In this document: positions 1 to 9,180 of the stretch, one piece after another
How positions within the stretch are numbered: the first letter of the stretch is position 1
Layout: each line of letters starts with the position of its first letter
From: Favolaschia claudopus
Lineage: Eukaryota > Basidiomycota > Agaricomycetes > Agaricales > Mycenaceae
NCBI GenBank assembly: GCA_037176885.1
Contig: JAWWNJ010000001.1
Location: 1,178,001 to 1,242,000, forward strand
Length of the DNA stretch: 64,000 nt
Reading direction: 5' to 3'
Program-made: the position numbers and the translations under genes
The notes under the pieces: generated by a model
What the model saw: only the letters and a program-made list of their open reading frames with translations
Database searches by the model: none
What the model was told of the DNA's origin: nothing

Positions 1-540
1 GGATACGGAGCCTTTTCGGAAATGTACTGCACGGAACTCAGTACTGAGTTGTATGTTATATTGTCTGCAAAGTGAAGTCCATCATTAGAGGAGAGGAGCC
101 TGCAAATTGACTTGCAACTTACAGATAACGATAATATCGTCTTTTTGCCATTCAATATTGCTCAGAACGGTGGAGACTCCGTGAGACGCGTTAGGGACAA
201 GAACACATTCCTCCGTCTTCGCCCCGATGAAAGCAGCTAGCTGTGCGCACGCGCTTCGTAAGCGAGGGGTGTAAGTAAACCGAACCCAGCGGTCGGGATT
301 CGATTCCGCCTCCGTATCCATCGCCCTGCAAGCTTCCAGGACTGGAAGGGGCACGGACCCATAAGAACCTGGAAAACAAGGGTCAAGACACGCAATTAAT
401 TGGCCCGAGGCTAATGGGCCGCTGAACTGACCGTGATTCAGGTTAATGTAGGTGGGCTCAAAAGGGAAGTACTCCAGCATAGCATGGCCGAAGGGTGGGG
501 GCGTTTTGTCGCGCCAGGAGAGAGATTTACCTGCGGCCAT
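1..540 (-). CDS. Class V aminotransferase (isopenicillin N epimerase-like), N-terminal part, runs off window
   Basis: PLP-dependent fold-type I enzyme of the class V (isopenicillin N epimerase-like/cysteine desulfurase-like) superfamily; substrate not predictable. I start at the ATG at 540. Exon 1 carries a PPPFGHAMLEYF segment and the LNHG/SYGSVP signature, which is split by an intron at about 435-367 (GTCAGT..CAG). Exon 2 encodes the conserved N-P-D-R-W-x-R and VPNASHGVSTVL segments. A second intron runs 122-65, and exon 3 (64-1) continues in frame as YNITYNSVLSSVQYIS, matching the family's T-Y-x-x-V-x-x-x-V-x-Y-I-S block. The PLP-lysine region lies beyond the window edge. No disruption is seen in the visible part. 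The family assignment is firm; the function is open. Confidence 0.85.
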
Positions 541-882
541 TGCAGCGAAGGGCAAGAGACGCGGTTGAAAGTAAAGCCAGGCATCGAGTCAGTTAATAAA
601 AAGAAACGAGGGTCACGATTGTCCGGCATGCTTGGTAATGAGCTGGGCGGCAACGCGACGACTGGGGAGGTCCGCATACGCATCACGAGCGCCCATAGCG
701 CGTAGAGGCTCGCAAATTGTTAAGATCGGATATCATATATCATCGCAAACTATCTACGGTTGTATCGATTCGTTCATGCGTAGCATACTTAGTCGTACAA
801 TTAGCCCAACAGTACGCAGCGTTACTTCCAGTCCAGAACTTATCCGCAGAGAAACTCCAGTCTGGTTCAGCGTCGAGACAGA

Positions 883-1462
883 GTGCACAGAGAGGCGCTT
901 GTATCGGGTGGAGCTGCATTGTTTTTCCGTTCAGCTAAAGGAAGCCACGAGGAAGCGCGAGACGACTCGACACTGAGGATCGAAAACGGGTGTCCTGTGC
1001 GATATATTCGTGAAGTCAAAGAGGACGGCACAGAGGTGTTCTTGGGGGACATTTGGATTGATTTGGCGGGGCAGCCTTGGGAGCTTGAAGGTAGCGGGAA
1101 GACCAGCCAGAGCAAACCACTCAGAGACCCTAACGATCCGGATATTTGGACTGTCGGAGGTGCGTTTGAAGAGAATGAGAGGAGACTTGCTGTTCGACTC
1201 ATTGAATCAAAAAGATTACTTGGCTCCGAGTCACCACGGCCAGGGCATCATGTCCGATGCGTTCAAGACAGTTTTGCAACAGTGGGCCATTCCGAGGATG
1301 GGGGTGCGTCGAATGGCTGTAACGGCGCTGGATGGAAACAAGGGGAGCGTCCGGGTGTTTGAAAAGCTCGGATTCAAGTTCCGCGAGACGATAGAGGACG
1401 CCTTGGATGTGCGAGGGACCAAGCGAGGGGTACATGTACTGGACTGGAGGTTGGAAGAGTAG
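883..1462 (+). CDS. GNAT-family N-acetyltransferase (RimJ/RimL-like), 5' end uncertain
   Basis: Acetyl-CoA-dependent N-acyltransferase; acceptor unknown. Two exons join across an intron at 1160-1214 (55 bp, GTGCGT..AAG), giving IWTVG-DYLAPSHHGQGIM. This is the GNAT motif A (H-H-G-Q-G-I-M replaces the usual Q/R-x-x-G-x-G/A), followed by the family's N-x-G-S-x-R-V-F-E-K-L-G-F motif B. The upstream part (about 985-1159) reads CPVRYIREVKEDGTEVFLGDI, typical of fungal proteins of this type. The first beta-alpha-alpha unit of the fold is not recognisable upstream of about 970. The 5' end is therefore either missed by me in short exons or truncated. The neighbouring aminotransferase is divergently oriented across roughly 340 bp. 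Confidence 0.7.
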
Positions 1463-2281
1463 ATGTGACTCACTTTGTGACTCTTCGCACATCATCAATC
1501 GCAAGCCCAAGCACAAGCACATATCGGGTGGTCCGTGCGCGCAAGCGAGTATATAAGGATCCCTTTGACGTTTTAAAACCTTTATCTCTTGTGCTCGGGC
1601 ACGTACCATCGGAAGTGAGGTTAACACCGATCCGTGGTCTTTTGCTGATTGCAAATTAAATCCGAACCGTTTCTTTGCTTAGGCTTAGAACAATTTTTGG
1701 AAACCCCCTCGATTCCTCGTGAAGACTCGGAAGAGTCTGAAGGGATCCATCTCTAGTTCGCTGTAGTGTACCTTGCAAGCAACGAATATTAATGAATATT
1801 TGTTCTGAACCTCACTTCGTTTGAGTTGAGTTTGTTGGAGTCTGCTGGAGCGGAACTTGGCACAACCTTCCGCTTTAAATTTGATACAATCCTTCAACAC
1901 CGCGAGACTGTGCCTTGCCTTACAACAGCGCAACCTTCTGCTTCATGGCACTCGAGAGAACGGGTGCATCGTCGCACTGTTCATCGTTCTCAACCCTTCA
2001 GATCTGTCTGTGGTGTCGACTCGTGATTCCTCTTGGGTTGCATTTGTCCTTTGGCTTTCTACCAAACCACGGTGAGATCGTGAATAACAAGTCCGTGGTC
2101 CATGTTCACGCGCAAATTTGGGAGCGAGATATCGGCGAGTTGATTGAGACGGTTGAGTCGTGCGAGGTCGAAGATTTTGGCGGTTTGGGTTTGGGTAGGT
2201 CCAGAGCACGCCCAGGTTCACGAAATTACATTAGCTTCAGAGAAACATGAACATGATTCATCAACAACAGCGGAAATCCCC
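1463..2281. other. Intergenic, with a possible decayed coding fragment
   Basis: No convincing gene. On the minus strand at about 2215-2040 one frame reads TAKIFDLARLNRLNQLADIS and continues NLRVNMDHG, which has protein-like composition and may be a remnant exon. No start, splice sites or further homologous exons can be joined to it. Confidence 0.3.
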
Positions 2282-3369
2282 CTAAATCCATCGCGTCTCG
2301 TTACCAAAGTGCGACACCATCTCACCGCTCCGTTCGGCAGGCCAACTGTTGAACACGTCTAACTGCATCTTGACCGACTCCTCCGGCGATATAGGCGCAG
2401 GAATGCTCGGCATAACACTCGAAAGCCCCTTGCTGAGCAATTTGAGCTCTTCCATCGCTCCTTCCGACGCTAAATTTCAAGTCCACTGTCAGAAAATCCA
2501 CCCCCTACACGAAAAGAAGAGGAATTGGAACTGACGCGGCGCAGTCTGAGTCGCGGTGGTGTCTACCATGCCCGGACAGATCGAGAGGAACACGAATCCT
2601 TCCGCTCTATATTGCGCAGCGAACTTAGCGACAGCCATGTTCAGCGCGGCTTTCGCGATCGAGTAGGAGACCATGCCGGGGGCGTTGGCGTGGAGCGTGA
2701 AGCCCAGATGGCCTGACGCGCCGCTTAAGGTGAGCACTTTCTTTGTCGGCCCGTTTTTGAGCAAAGGCAGGAAGGCGTTCGTGCTGTGCACTACGGCGAT
2801 TGTGTTGTTCCTGAACTATAGACTGTATCAGCGGAGGAACGAGAAGGTCGGATATGATAATATCGTACGGTGTCGATCAAATCCTTCTCGAGCTCCTCTG
2901 AATTTGGACTGTAGACAGGTCAGCGAGTCTGCGTGTTTTCAGAAAAAAAGAGAAAAAATCACAATTGATCTATGGTCCACCCGAGGAAGGACGCAGAGCC
3001 CGCGTTGTTGATCAGATAATCCAGTTTGTTGTTCGTGGCCTTCCCGACCTCGGCTGCTGCACGCTGCGATTCAAATGTCTCAGAAAAAAAGAGAAAACAT
3101 CTGCCGTTCCACTGACGTTCAAAGCCTTCGCATCAGTGACATCCGCCTCGACGATCGTGACATTCTTCCTCCCCAACTCGTGCAGGAAATTCGCGGTGGC
3201 CTTGTTGCGCACGACGGCAAAGACTTGGTTTTGCTCGTCGGTGCTGAGGTGTTTGACGAATTGGAGCTGAACGCGGCAGAGAAAAAAGGTTGTTTCGAAA
3301 ACAGGCAGGCAGGAAAAGATTACTGACCCCGATTCCCCTAGACGCACCGGTGACGACGTAAGAAGGCAT
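2282..3369 (-). CDS. Short-chain dehydrogenase/reductase SDR1 (C-factor/sniffer-like), apparently intact
   Basis: NAD(P)-dependent oxidoreductase of the classical SDR family; substrate unknown. The model has six exons. Exon 1 (3369-3328) encodes MPSYVVTGASRGIG, the TGxxxGxG dinucleotide-binding motif. Exon 2 (3266-3117) gives LQFVKHLS..VRNKAT..VTIVEADVTDAKALN. Exon 3 has NNKLDYLINNAG (NNAG motif). The large exon 5 carries HSTNAFLPLLKNG, the catalytic serine region and YSIAK (Y-x-x-x-K). The last exon ends SGEMVSHFGNETRWI-stop. All splice junctions I checked keep frame, so the gene looks functional. An A/T-rich TATA-like box (AATAAAA on the coding strand) lies about 40 bp upstream. It is the first of five related SDR loci in the window. 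Confidence 0.88.
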
Positions 3370-3943
3370 GTTGCTTGTAGTGTGCTGAGAGCTGCTGCCG
3401 CCGTGCCCTTTTATTCGAGATTTACCGGCTTACAAAGTATATCCCGACGAAGGGCGGAAAAAGAGTTACTAGTCAGAGCTAGTAATCCCCTGAAATCGGT
3501 TACCAAGCTGTTGAGATCATAGACGAAGTTACGCTTGAGGGTTGGTATCTGCCGTTTTCGGATTGAAAACACTCCCAGTCGTTTGGTGAGCTTGCGAAGA
3601 CCCTGCAAGGATTCATTATACTTATATTCCTCTGTCTGTCAGACAAAGACCCAGCAGCGTCCCTGGGCGTAAGGTAGAGTGCTCACAAATTTCCCGGCCC
3701 TCGGTATTACAAACAATTGTAGAGGCACGTCAAGTCGTTGAATGCTCTTGGATGTGTCCATATATGGGTTCTTGGTGGGGAAACAAATCTATAAATAGAG
3801 ATGGTTCTCTGCGCCTAGGAAGGAAGGAAGGAAGCGACGAAGCTCGGAGTTCACGACTCCCGACAGTGTCATAGAGATTGAAAATGTTCTTGAAAGAAGG
3901 AAATTGACAGTGATATACGCATTCATAACCATTGTGTTTCGTT
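3370..3943. promoter_or_regulatory. Intergenic region with repeat module A (TATAAATA-containing)
   Basis: Holds the upstream region of SDR1 (minus) and the 3' flank of SDR2. At about 3691-3818, in plus orientation, lies a module that starts CCCGGCCCTCGGTATTA, has CATATATGGGTTCTTGG in the middle, then CTATAAATAG and a GGTTCTCTGCGC box. The same ordered blocks recur at 15046-15190 and, inverted, at 24570-24695. Here the module points away from SDR1 and into the 3' end of SDR2, so it is an orphan copy. Confidence 0.55.
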
Positions 3944-4989
3944 TCACAAGTGCGACACCATCTCGCCGCTCCGTTCCAATGGCCAGTTGTTGAACACTTC
4001 CAACTGCATGCGAACCGACTCCTCGACCGATATAGGAGGAGGAATCGTCGACATCGTCTTTGAAAGACTCTCTGTTATCAACTTGAACTCTGCTACCATC
4101 CCGGCCGGCGCTGTAAGTCGAGCCGCGGTCAGAGTTTATCAGAGTTGCGGGGGGGGGGAAAAACTGGCAACTCACGTGGAGCGGTCTGTGTTGGGGACGT
4201 ATCCACCATCCCTGGACAGATTGAGAGGAAAATGAATCCGTCGGCTCTATATATAGTAGCGAACTTGGCGACGATGTTCATCGCGGTTTTCGCCATCGCG
4301 TAGGTGACACTGGCGGTGAGGTCGGATTGCAGCGTGAAGCCCATATGGCCAACAGTACTGCTCAGGGTAAGCACTTTCTTTGTGGACCCGTTCTTGAGGA
4401 GAGGAAGGAAGGCATTCGTGCTGTGTACCACGCTGATCGCGTTGTTCTTCAACTAAAGAACACAATAGTATTAGTGGTTGAACGATGAAACAAAATGGAC
4501 TTACATTCTCCTGTAGATCTTTCTCGAAGGCTTCTGGAGTTGGACTAATTCTAAGAGTTGGGTTAACGAGAGATTCCAACGTCGAAACAACAAAAATTAC
4601 AATCGATCTATGGTGAGCCCGGGCATGGTATTCGACCCAGTATTGTTGATCAAATAATCTAGCTTGTTATTCGTGGCTTTTGCGACCTCGGCTGCCGCAG
4701 CCTGCGTTGGACTCATCAGAATGAAGATAACTTAGATTGAGAAAGGGCCCTGCACTGACATTGAGAGCCGTTGCATCGGTGACATCTGCCTCGACGATTG
4801 TAACATTACTCCTCGACAACTCTCGAAGCAGATTTGCTGTGGACTTGTTGCGAACGATGGCAAAAACTTGGTTCTCATCGTTTGCGCTCAGATGCTTGAC
4901 GAACTGGAGCTGAACAGAAGGCAAGAAATTTCAGGATGATGAAGAAAATGAGTGTTGCAATCACTGACACCAATTCCTCTAGAGGCACC

Positions 4990-5614
4990 GAGGAATGACG
5001 AAAAGGGTGTGAGTGGGACTCGGGAAAAGCTCGGAAAAAGCCCTACAGTGGGACTCGGAAGCTCGGATGAGGATGTTTGAGCTTCAACAGTGGGACTCGG
5101 CACTCCGGCACATCAGTACATTTGATTTGAATCAACAGCACGTAATTAACTTGAAAATACGGCCCCGACGCTTTAAAATAATTCCTGGCTCCACGCAGTG
5201 GGCCTCCGCGGCGAGCGGTAGCACCACGCAGTGAGCCCAGCGGCGAGCGAAAGCCCCACGCAGTGGGCCTAGCGGCGAGCGTCAAGGGGGGTCCGCGGGG
5301 GTCTCCCCCGCGCTACATGAATGAAATTCTGAGTATAAACAGCAAAATAAAACGAAGATACTGAGTTAAACTTCTCAGAAATGCCGTCAGGCCAAAGGAG
5401 GGGGGGTCTGGGGGGAACAATGTTCCCCCCAGTGATTTTTTAAGCCTTGAAATAACTCAGAAACACTTGGAAAAACAATTGCGGCTCACAATGCCGAATT
5501 TTGATGGATCGATCAAATATTGATCGCCAGGTGATAGCAGCTGATGCGACCGACATCAACAGTGGGACTCGCTTAAATAGCCGAGTCCCACTCCCACTGT
5601 TCTCGTATATACTC
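4990..5614. mobile_element. MITE-1: 625-bp non-autonomous TIR element with 9-bp target-site duplication
   Basis: Flanked by perfect 9-bp direct repeats AGAGGCACC at 4981-4989 and 5615-5623, which are exon sequence of SDR2; the intact paralogue SDR4 has a single copy at the same place. The ends are imperfect inverted repeats of about 34 bp, GAGGAATGACGAAAAG.. and GAGTATATACGAGAAC.. (reverse complement of the right end), converging on a shared GAGTGGGACTCGG. Subterminal GTGGGACTCGG boxes recur inside. The interior has GC-rich hairpins at about 5291-5311 and 5411-5432 and no transposase. A 9-bp TSD with long TIRs fits Mutator-like elements best; this class call is inference. Confidence 0.85.
5191..5281. 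repeat. Three tandem 32-33 bp units inside MITE-1
   Basis: Units begin at 5191, 5224 and 5256, each starting CCACGCAGTG and ending GCGGCGAGCG, with a few substitutions between them. Confidence 0.8.
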
Positions 5615-5644
5615 AGAGGCACCAGTAACGACGTAGGACGGCAT

Positions 5645-5952
5645 GCTCGAAGCTGGCTGCTTTTTGACTTTCAGAGCGATACTGAACCTCGATTATATAC
5701 TCCATTTCTTGAGTATACAGGCGGATAATTGAAGGGAAAAGAGCCGAACGCTTGACCGGGGCCGGATGCTTTCTGGTTGGTTGTGAAGCCATCATCCCCC
5801 GCCGGCGGGCCAACTCTCAAGTGTACGTCCACCGTGCTTACAACTGGAACTGAACTTTTGCACGGAAAACTTTTTGAAGATTCCTAGGAAATGTCGACAC
5901 AAACGAATACAATTCACGACTATGAAACAGAGCCTGAGGACTAGTAAATTTC
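5645..5952 (-). promoter_or_regulatory. SDR2 upstream region, the empty-site paralogue of the MITE-2 locus
   Basis: Read on the minus strand this region matches the SDR3-SDR4 spacer: CAGTTCCAGTTGTAAGCACG.., GGTGGACGTACACTTGA, then directly AGAGTTGGCCCGCC.. and the AAGCGTTCGGCTCTTTTCCC block before the TATA box. At the corresponding point the plus-strand spacer holds the element at 16756-17964. It is therefore a natural pre-insertion site. Confidence 0.7.
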
Positions 5953-6062
5953 TACACCCAACGCGTTTCATTCCCGAAGTGGGATACTCACCATCTCGCC
6001 GCTCCGTTCCAGACTCAGGCCCACCTCAGGCTCGAGCTGCATTTTGACTTTCGACAGATTGG
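5953..6062 (-). pseudogene. SDR tail relic a (C-terminal end of an SDR3-like gene)
   Basis: On the minus strand it keeps GTCAAAATGCAGCTCGAG (SVKMQLE), GGAACGGAGCGGCGAGATGG (ERSGEM) and the ACGCGTTGGGTGTAG end of SDR3. The middle is shortened, and about four extra bases after GAGATGGT break the frame. It lies upstream of SDR2 just as SDR3 lies upstream of SDR4, so both belong to one duplicated block. Confidence 0.75.
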
Positions 6063-6247
6063 CGCTGGAATTATTATAGAGCCGGAGGGCGTTGTCTCGA
6101 GCATATTGGACTGACTGTAGCCGAGCGTTCAAACTTCAATGCGTTGCAGGCAGCGTGTTTGCTTGCCAGATAGAGTTTTGCGTTGTATTAAAGGCCCTGC
6201 ATCGCGCCAGCATCTCGTCAAAAGCCCCCAAACAGCGACTACCAGGC

Positions 6248-7891
6248 ATGGATGCATTCGAGCAACGACTGACCAGTGGCGAACCTCCCGAGAGCCTCAT
6301 CGGAATAACCCCGACCGAATGGGCCTCGCTCGTGTTTCTATATAACCATGTGCGTTCAATACGCTTCAAAGGAGTATATGTGCCTCTCACGTTGATTTTT
6401 TTTCCTCTGGGTTATGTAGGACGATTGCCTCCACGGAGCAGTTGAACAATTGTTCTCCTGCTTGCTCGGCCGTGGCCCCGAGCTTCGTCAAATTCTCTCA
6501 TCGTCTTTCGATCTGCAAGCACTTCAAGCTCGAGCTTCGATTGTGGTGAACAAGAAATGTGTAGACATACACCTCTTGGCTGTGGGCGGATATAATATCG
6601 TACGTGGGCTCCAAGTTCTTGTCGACTGCGAAGTCGGAATGAATGCCGATGTCACTGTATCGCCAGGTGTTTTTTACTGCTGTTCGACGACGGTACAGAC
6701 ATTGTGGCGCGGCTGAGAGATCCAGGCGAAGGCAACGACAACCGGGATCCCGACACGACTCCGGAGGACATCGCTGCTAGATTCGTTTCTGAGGTGATTT
6801 TACATACACAATTGTGCAGGTTGTCCCCAGCTGACACTCGATTTTCTGAAAGGTCGCTACGCTGCGCTTTCTCAATGCGAATGTTTCCATACCTGTGCCC
6901 ACTCTGTACGCCTGGGACAGCGAGTGGACTAACGCTGTTCGTGCCCCGTACATGCTCATGCAACGAGTACGTGCCCCGCGCTATCTCGCTTTGACCAACG
7001 CATATATATGATTAGATCTCCGGCTACCTTCTGAGAGACTTGCGTATCACGCCCGCTGGCTGGGAAAAACTCGCTGCCCAAGTCGCCGGTTTCGAAGCCG
7101 AAATCTGCTCCCACCCATTGCGCTCAATCGGTTCTCTAATCGATCCCGATGGCAGTATGGGACCCCTCGTCAAATCATGCACCTTCTACAATATGGTCAG
7201 CGGCAGAGGTCCTTTCACATCGTCAAAGGAATACCTGCTCTGTTACGTGGACTGCATTCTCGACGAGGTGAAAGACCTGGACGGCTACATCGCTGGTCGG
7301 ACCCAGTGCAGTCAGATAAATGGCGGCGTGGACGCGCTTCCCGCCGCATATGCACGAGAGTGGTTCGAGCTTCTGCGGGGTGCGCTTGTACGATTACCGG
7401 ATGAATTGCCTGGGCATCCGGATCTCTTCCGGCTGGCTCACTGCGACTTCAACGAGAACAACCTTTTGTTCAGCTCTGCTTCGAGGCTTTCGACCTCTGA
7501 CAACCCTTCGATTGTGGGTATATTGGACTGGGAGGGCACAAGCGTGGCGCCAGCGTGGGATCAACGCCAAGGCTGCAATATTCGGTGGATCCTAGATTGC
7601 GCTCAATCCAAATCTGGGTCTGAGGAGGGAAACAAGTTGCTCAAGATTTACGACGATGCGTTGTTGACTCCCGGTCGAACGTTTTGCAGGTCTCCTTTGC
7701 GTTTCGAGAAGTTGGTCGGATTGTTGGATACGCCGATCATCATTTTGTCTCGAGGACAACTTGACGCACGCTTTTCGTCTTGGTTCGATCAGGCGGAAGC
7801 TGCCAGCGGAGGGTCGTACAAAGCGGAGTTGGAGGCTTTTCGTGCTTTGAAGCTGTTCATCGACGCTCCGCACTCTGAGGTTGGTACCTAG
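6248..7891 (+). CDS. Aminoglycoside phosphotransferase (APH)/choline kinase-like protein, one probable frameshift
   Basis: APH-fold small-molecule kinase family, common and expanded in basidiomycetes; substrate unknown. Exon 1 is 6248-6349 (MDAFEQRLTSGEPPES..), intron 6350-6419, exon 2 6420-6599 (DDCLHGAVEQLFS..GGYNIV). The following exons give FDDGTDIVARLRDPGE, then VATLRFLNANVSIPVPTLYAW and the hinge PYMLMQR-ISGYL. The long last exon holds the catalytic loop HCDFNENNLLF (H-x-D-x-x-x-x-N) and the Mg site ILDWEGT. At 6667 the third exon opens with six T; one T fewer would place it in frame with exon 2, and no GT donor fixes this. Either a real frameshift or a sequence error. The gene is flanked by SDR tail relics on both sides. 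Confidence 0.75.
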
Positions 7892-8284
7892 CTGTTTGTC
7901 TGGTCTGGTAGAGGCTTACTGAGCATGTCCCATGTATAATGATGCCGCATTTCACACAATCGGCATTTGCAGGATTGTTTCCTTTGTGTTATCCATATCA
8001 TGTACTATCTAGAGAATCTGTAAATGCCAGTTGGCAGAGTAACTCACGAAGATGTCTTAAGAGGTTAAGATGCGGATGTTGGCTGTAGGGATACTCAGAG
8101 TTGCGCCGAACTTCAAGGCCCCATCACGCCAGGGCAGTTAGGATGCAGATGGAGGTGCGAGGAACGAGGTGCGGACACAGTTTGGAAGTGAAAGAGATTG
8201 ATTAGAATAATGAAAAGGAATGGGCCAAAGTAAGCTCACAAATTGACCGCTACAATTGAGACTGTGGACAAGAATGAGTTCATG
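7892..8284. other. Intergenic, no gene recognised
   Basis: Contains the 3' flank of the APH-like gene. A short segment around 8138-8175 (GTTAGGATGCAGATGGAGG..GAGGTGCGG) recurs in decayed form at about 8595-8680; its origin is unclear. Confidence 0.4.
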
Positions 8285-8570
8285 ATTTGCGACAGTTTCA
8301 TATGTTAAGATTGTTCTTGACGGAAGAGATGAATAGTGACATGCCCCTTATAACCATTGTGTTTCGTTTCCAGAGTGCGACACCATCTCGCCGCTCCAAT
8401 TGTTGAACCCTTCCAACTAGTACTGCTTCTGGACGTACTCCTCGACCGATATAGGAGGAGGAATCGTCGACATCGTCTTCGAAAAACTCTCTGTGATCAT
8501 CATGACCGACGCTGTATGTCGAGCCGTGGTCAGAGTTTGTCAGAGGTACGGAAGAAAAAAATTTGCAGCG
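8285..8570 (-). pseudogene. SDR tail relic b (C-terminal exon of an SDR2/SDR4-like gene)
   Basis: The minus strand retains the end of the SDR2-type last exon, including TCGGTCGAGGAGTACG.., GGAGCGGCGAGATGGTGTCG and the AAACGAAACACAATGGTTAT stop region. Internal deletions have removed part of the ERSGEM/VFNNWP coding sequence. It also keeps the 3' flank homologous to 3870-3935 beside SDR2. No upstream SDR exons are present. Confidence 0.75.
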
Positions 8571-9180
8571 CTTTGACTTGGAGAACAGAGGGATAGGTTA
8601 GGATGCAGCTGGAGGGGTTTGATACTAGACTATGGCGGGAAGCGGGGCGCTTGTGTTGCGGGGATCAAGGTGCGGGGATAGGTGATAGGTGGGAAGCCTG
8701 TGTCTGGAATACTAAGAGAACATTCATGGTCGCCGTAAGGGGAAACGACTGCGGCAGTTCAAGGCCAAGTCGAAGACGACGGTTCAGCAGACATTGCACC
8801 CTCTCTGGACTTCCAGGTTGGTCGCACGAGCCTTTTTGTGGTCCCGTCGTCGTCTAGAGCGTCTTGGACTGTAGCCGAGCGTTCAATGCGTCATGGCAAG
8901 TAGCGTGTTAGCCTGAGAAATGTTCAAGTTGCCTAGGAGGCCATCATAGCCTCGCCGGCGCTGTTCGCTGCTCGGACGATGCGGTCCAAGGACTCCAACG
9001 TAGACTGTAGAACGCATGGAGATGAAAAAGATAGCGACTGGTGAATTTGCGAGTTGTACAAGGCTCAAGCTCAAGAGTCAAAGTAAAATTGAGTTGAAGA
9101 CAGGTCGAAGTGAAGTGACGAAAGTTTGTTTATGCGGTAAACAAACCAATTCTCCCTTCACCTCCTCCCTCCGCCGCAGT
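8571..9180. other. Intergenic, contains a decayed copy of the APH gene 5' flank
   Basis: At about 8862-8912 the sequence TTGGACTGTAGCCGAGCG.. through GTAGCGTGTTAGCC repeats the region 6107-6168 just upstream of the APH-like gene, with small indels. Together with relic b this shows that a block spanning an SDR tail and the APH 5' flank was duplicated. The last ~100 bp is the SHO1 promoter/5'UTR (pyrimidine-rich stretch before the ATG at 9181). Confidence 0.5.

Larger units (their letters stand above)
3944..5644 (-). pseudogene. SDR2 pseudogene, exon 1 split by a 625-bp TIR element
   Basis: Same six-exon SDR architecture as SDR1 and closest to SDR4. The start codon and MPSYVVTGAS are at 5644-5615, but the rest of exon 1 (GASRGIG) is at about 4989-4975, separated by the insertion at 4990-5614. 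Downstream exons encode LQFVKHLS, VTIVEADVTDATALN, HSTNAFLPLLKNGSTKKVL and SVTYAMAKTA (Y-x-x-x-K present). Further damage: NNAG reads NNTG, and a one-base deletion near the 3' end turns the HFGNETQW tail into HL-stop. A reading frame runs from inside the element into GASRGIG but has no ATG, so rescue of the N-terminus looks unlikely. A TATA box (TATATAATC on the coding strand) lies about 50 bp upstream of the original ATG. Confidence 0.85.
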
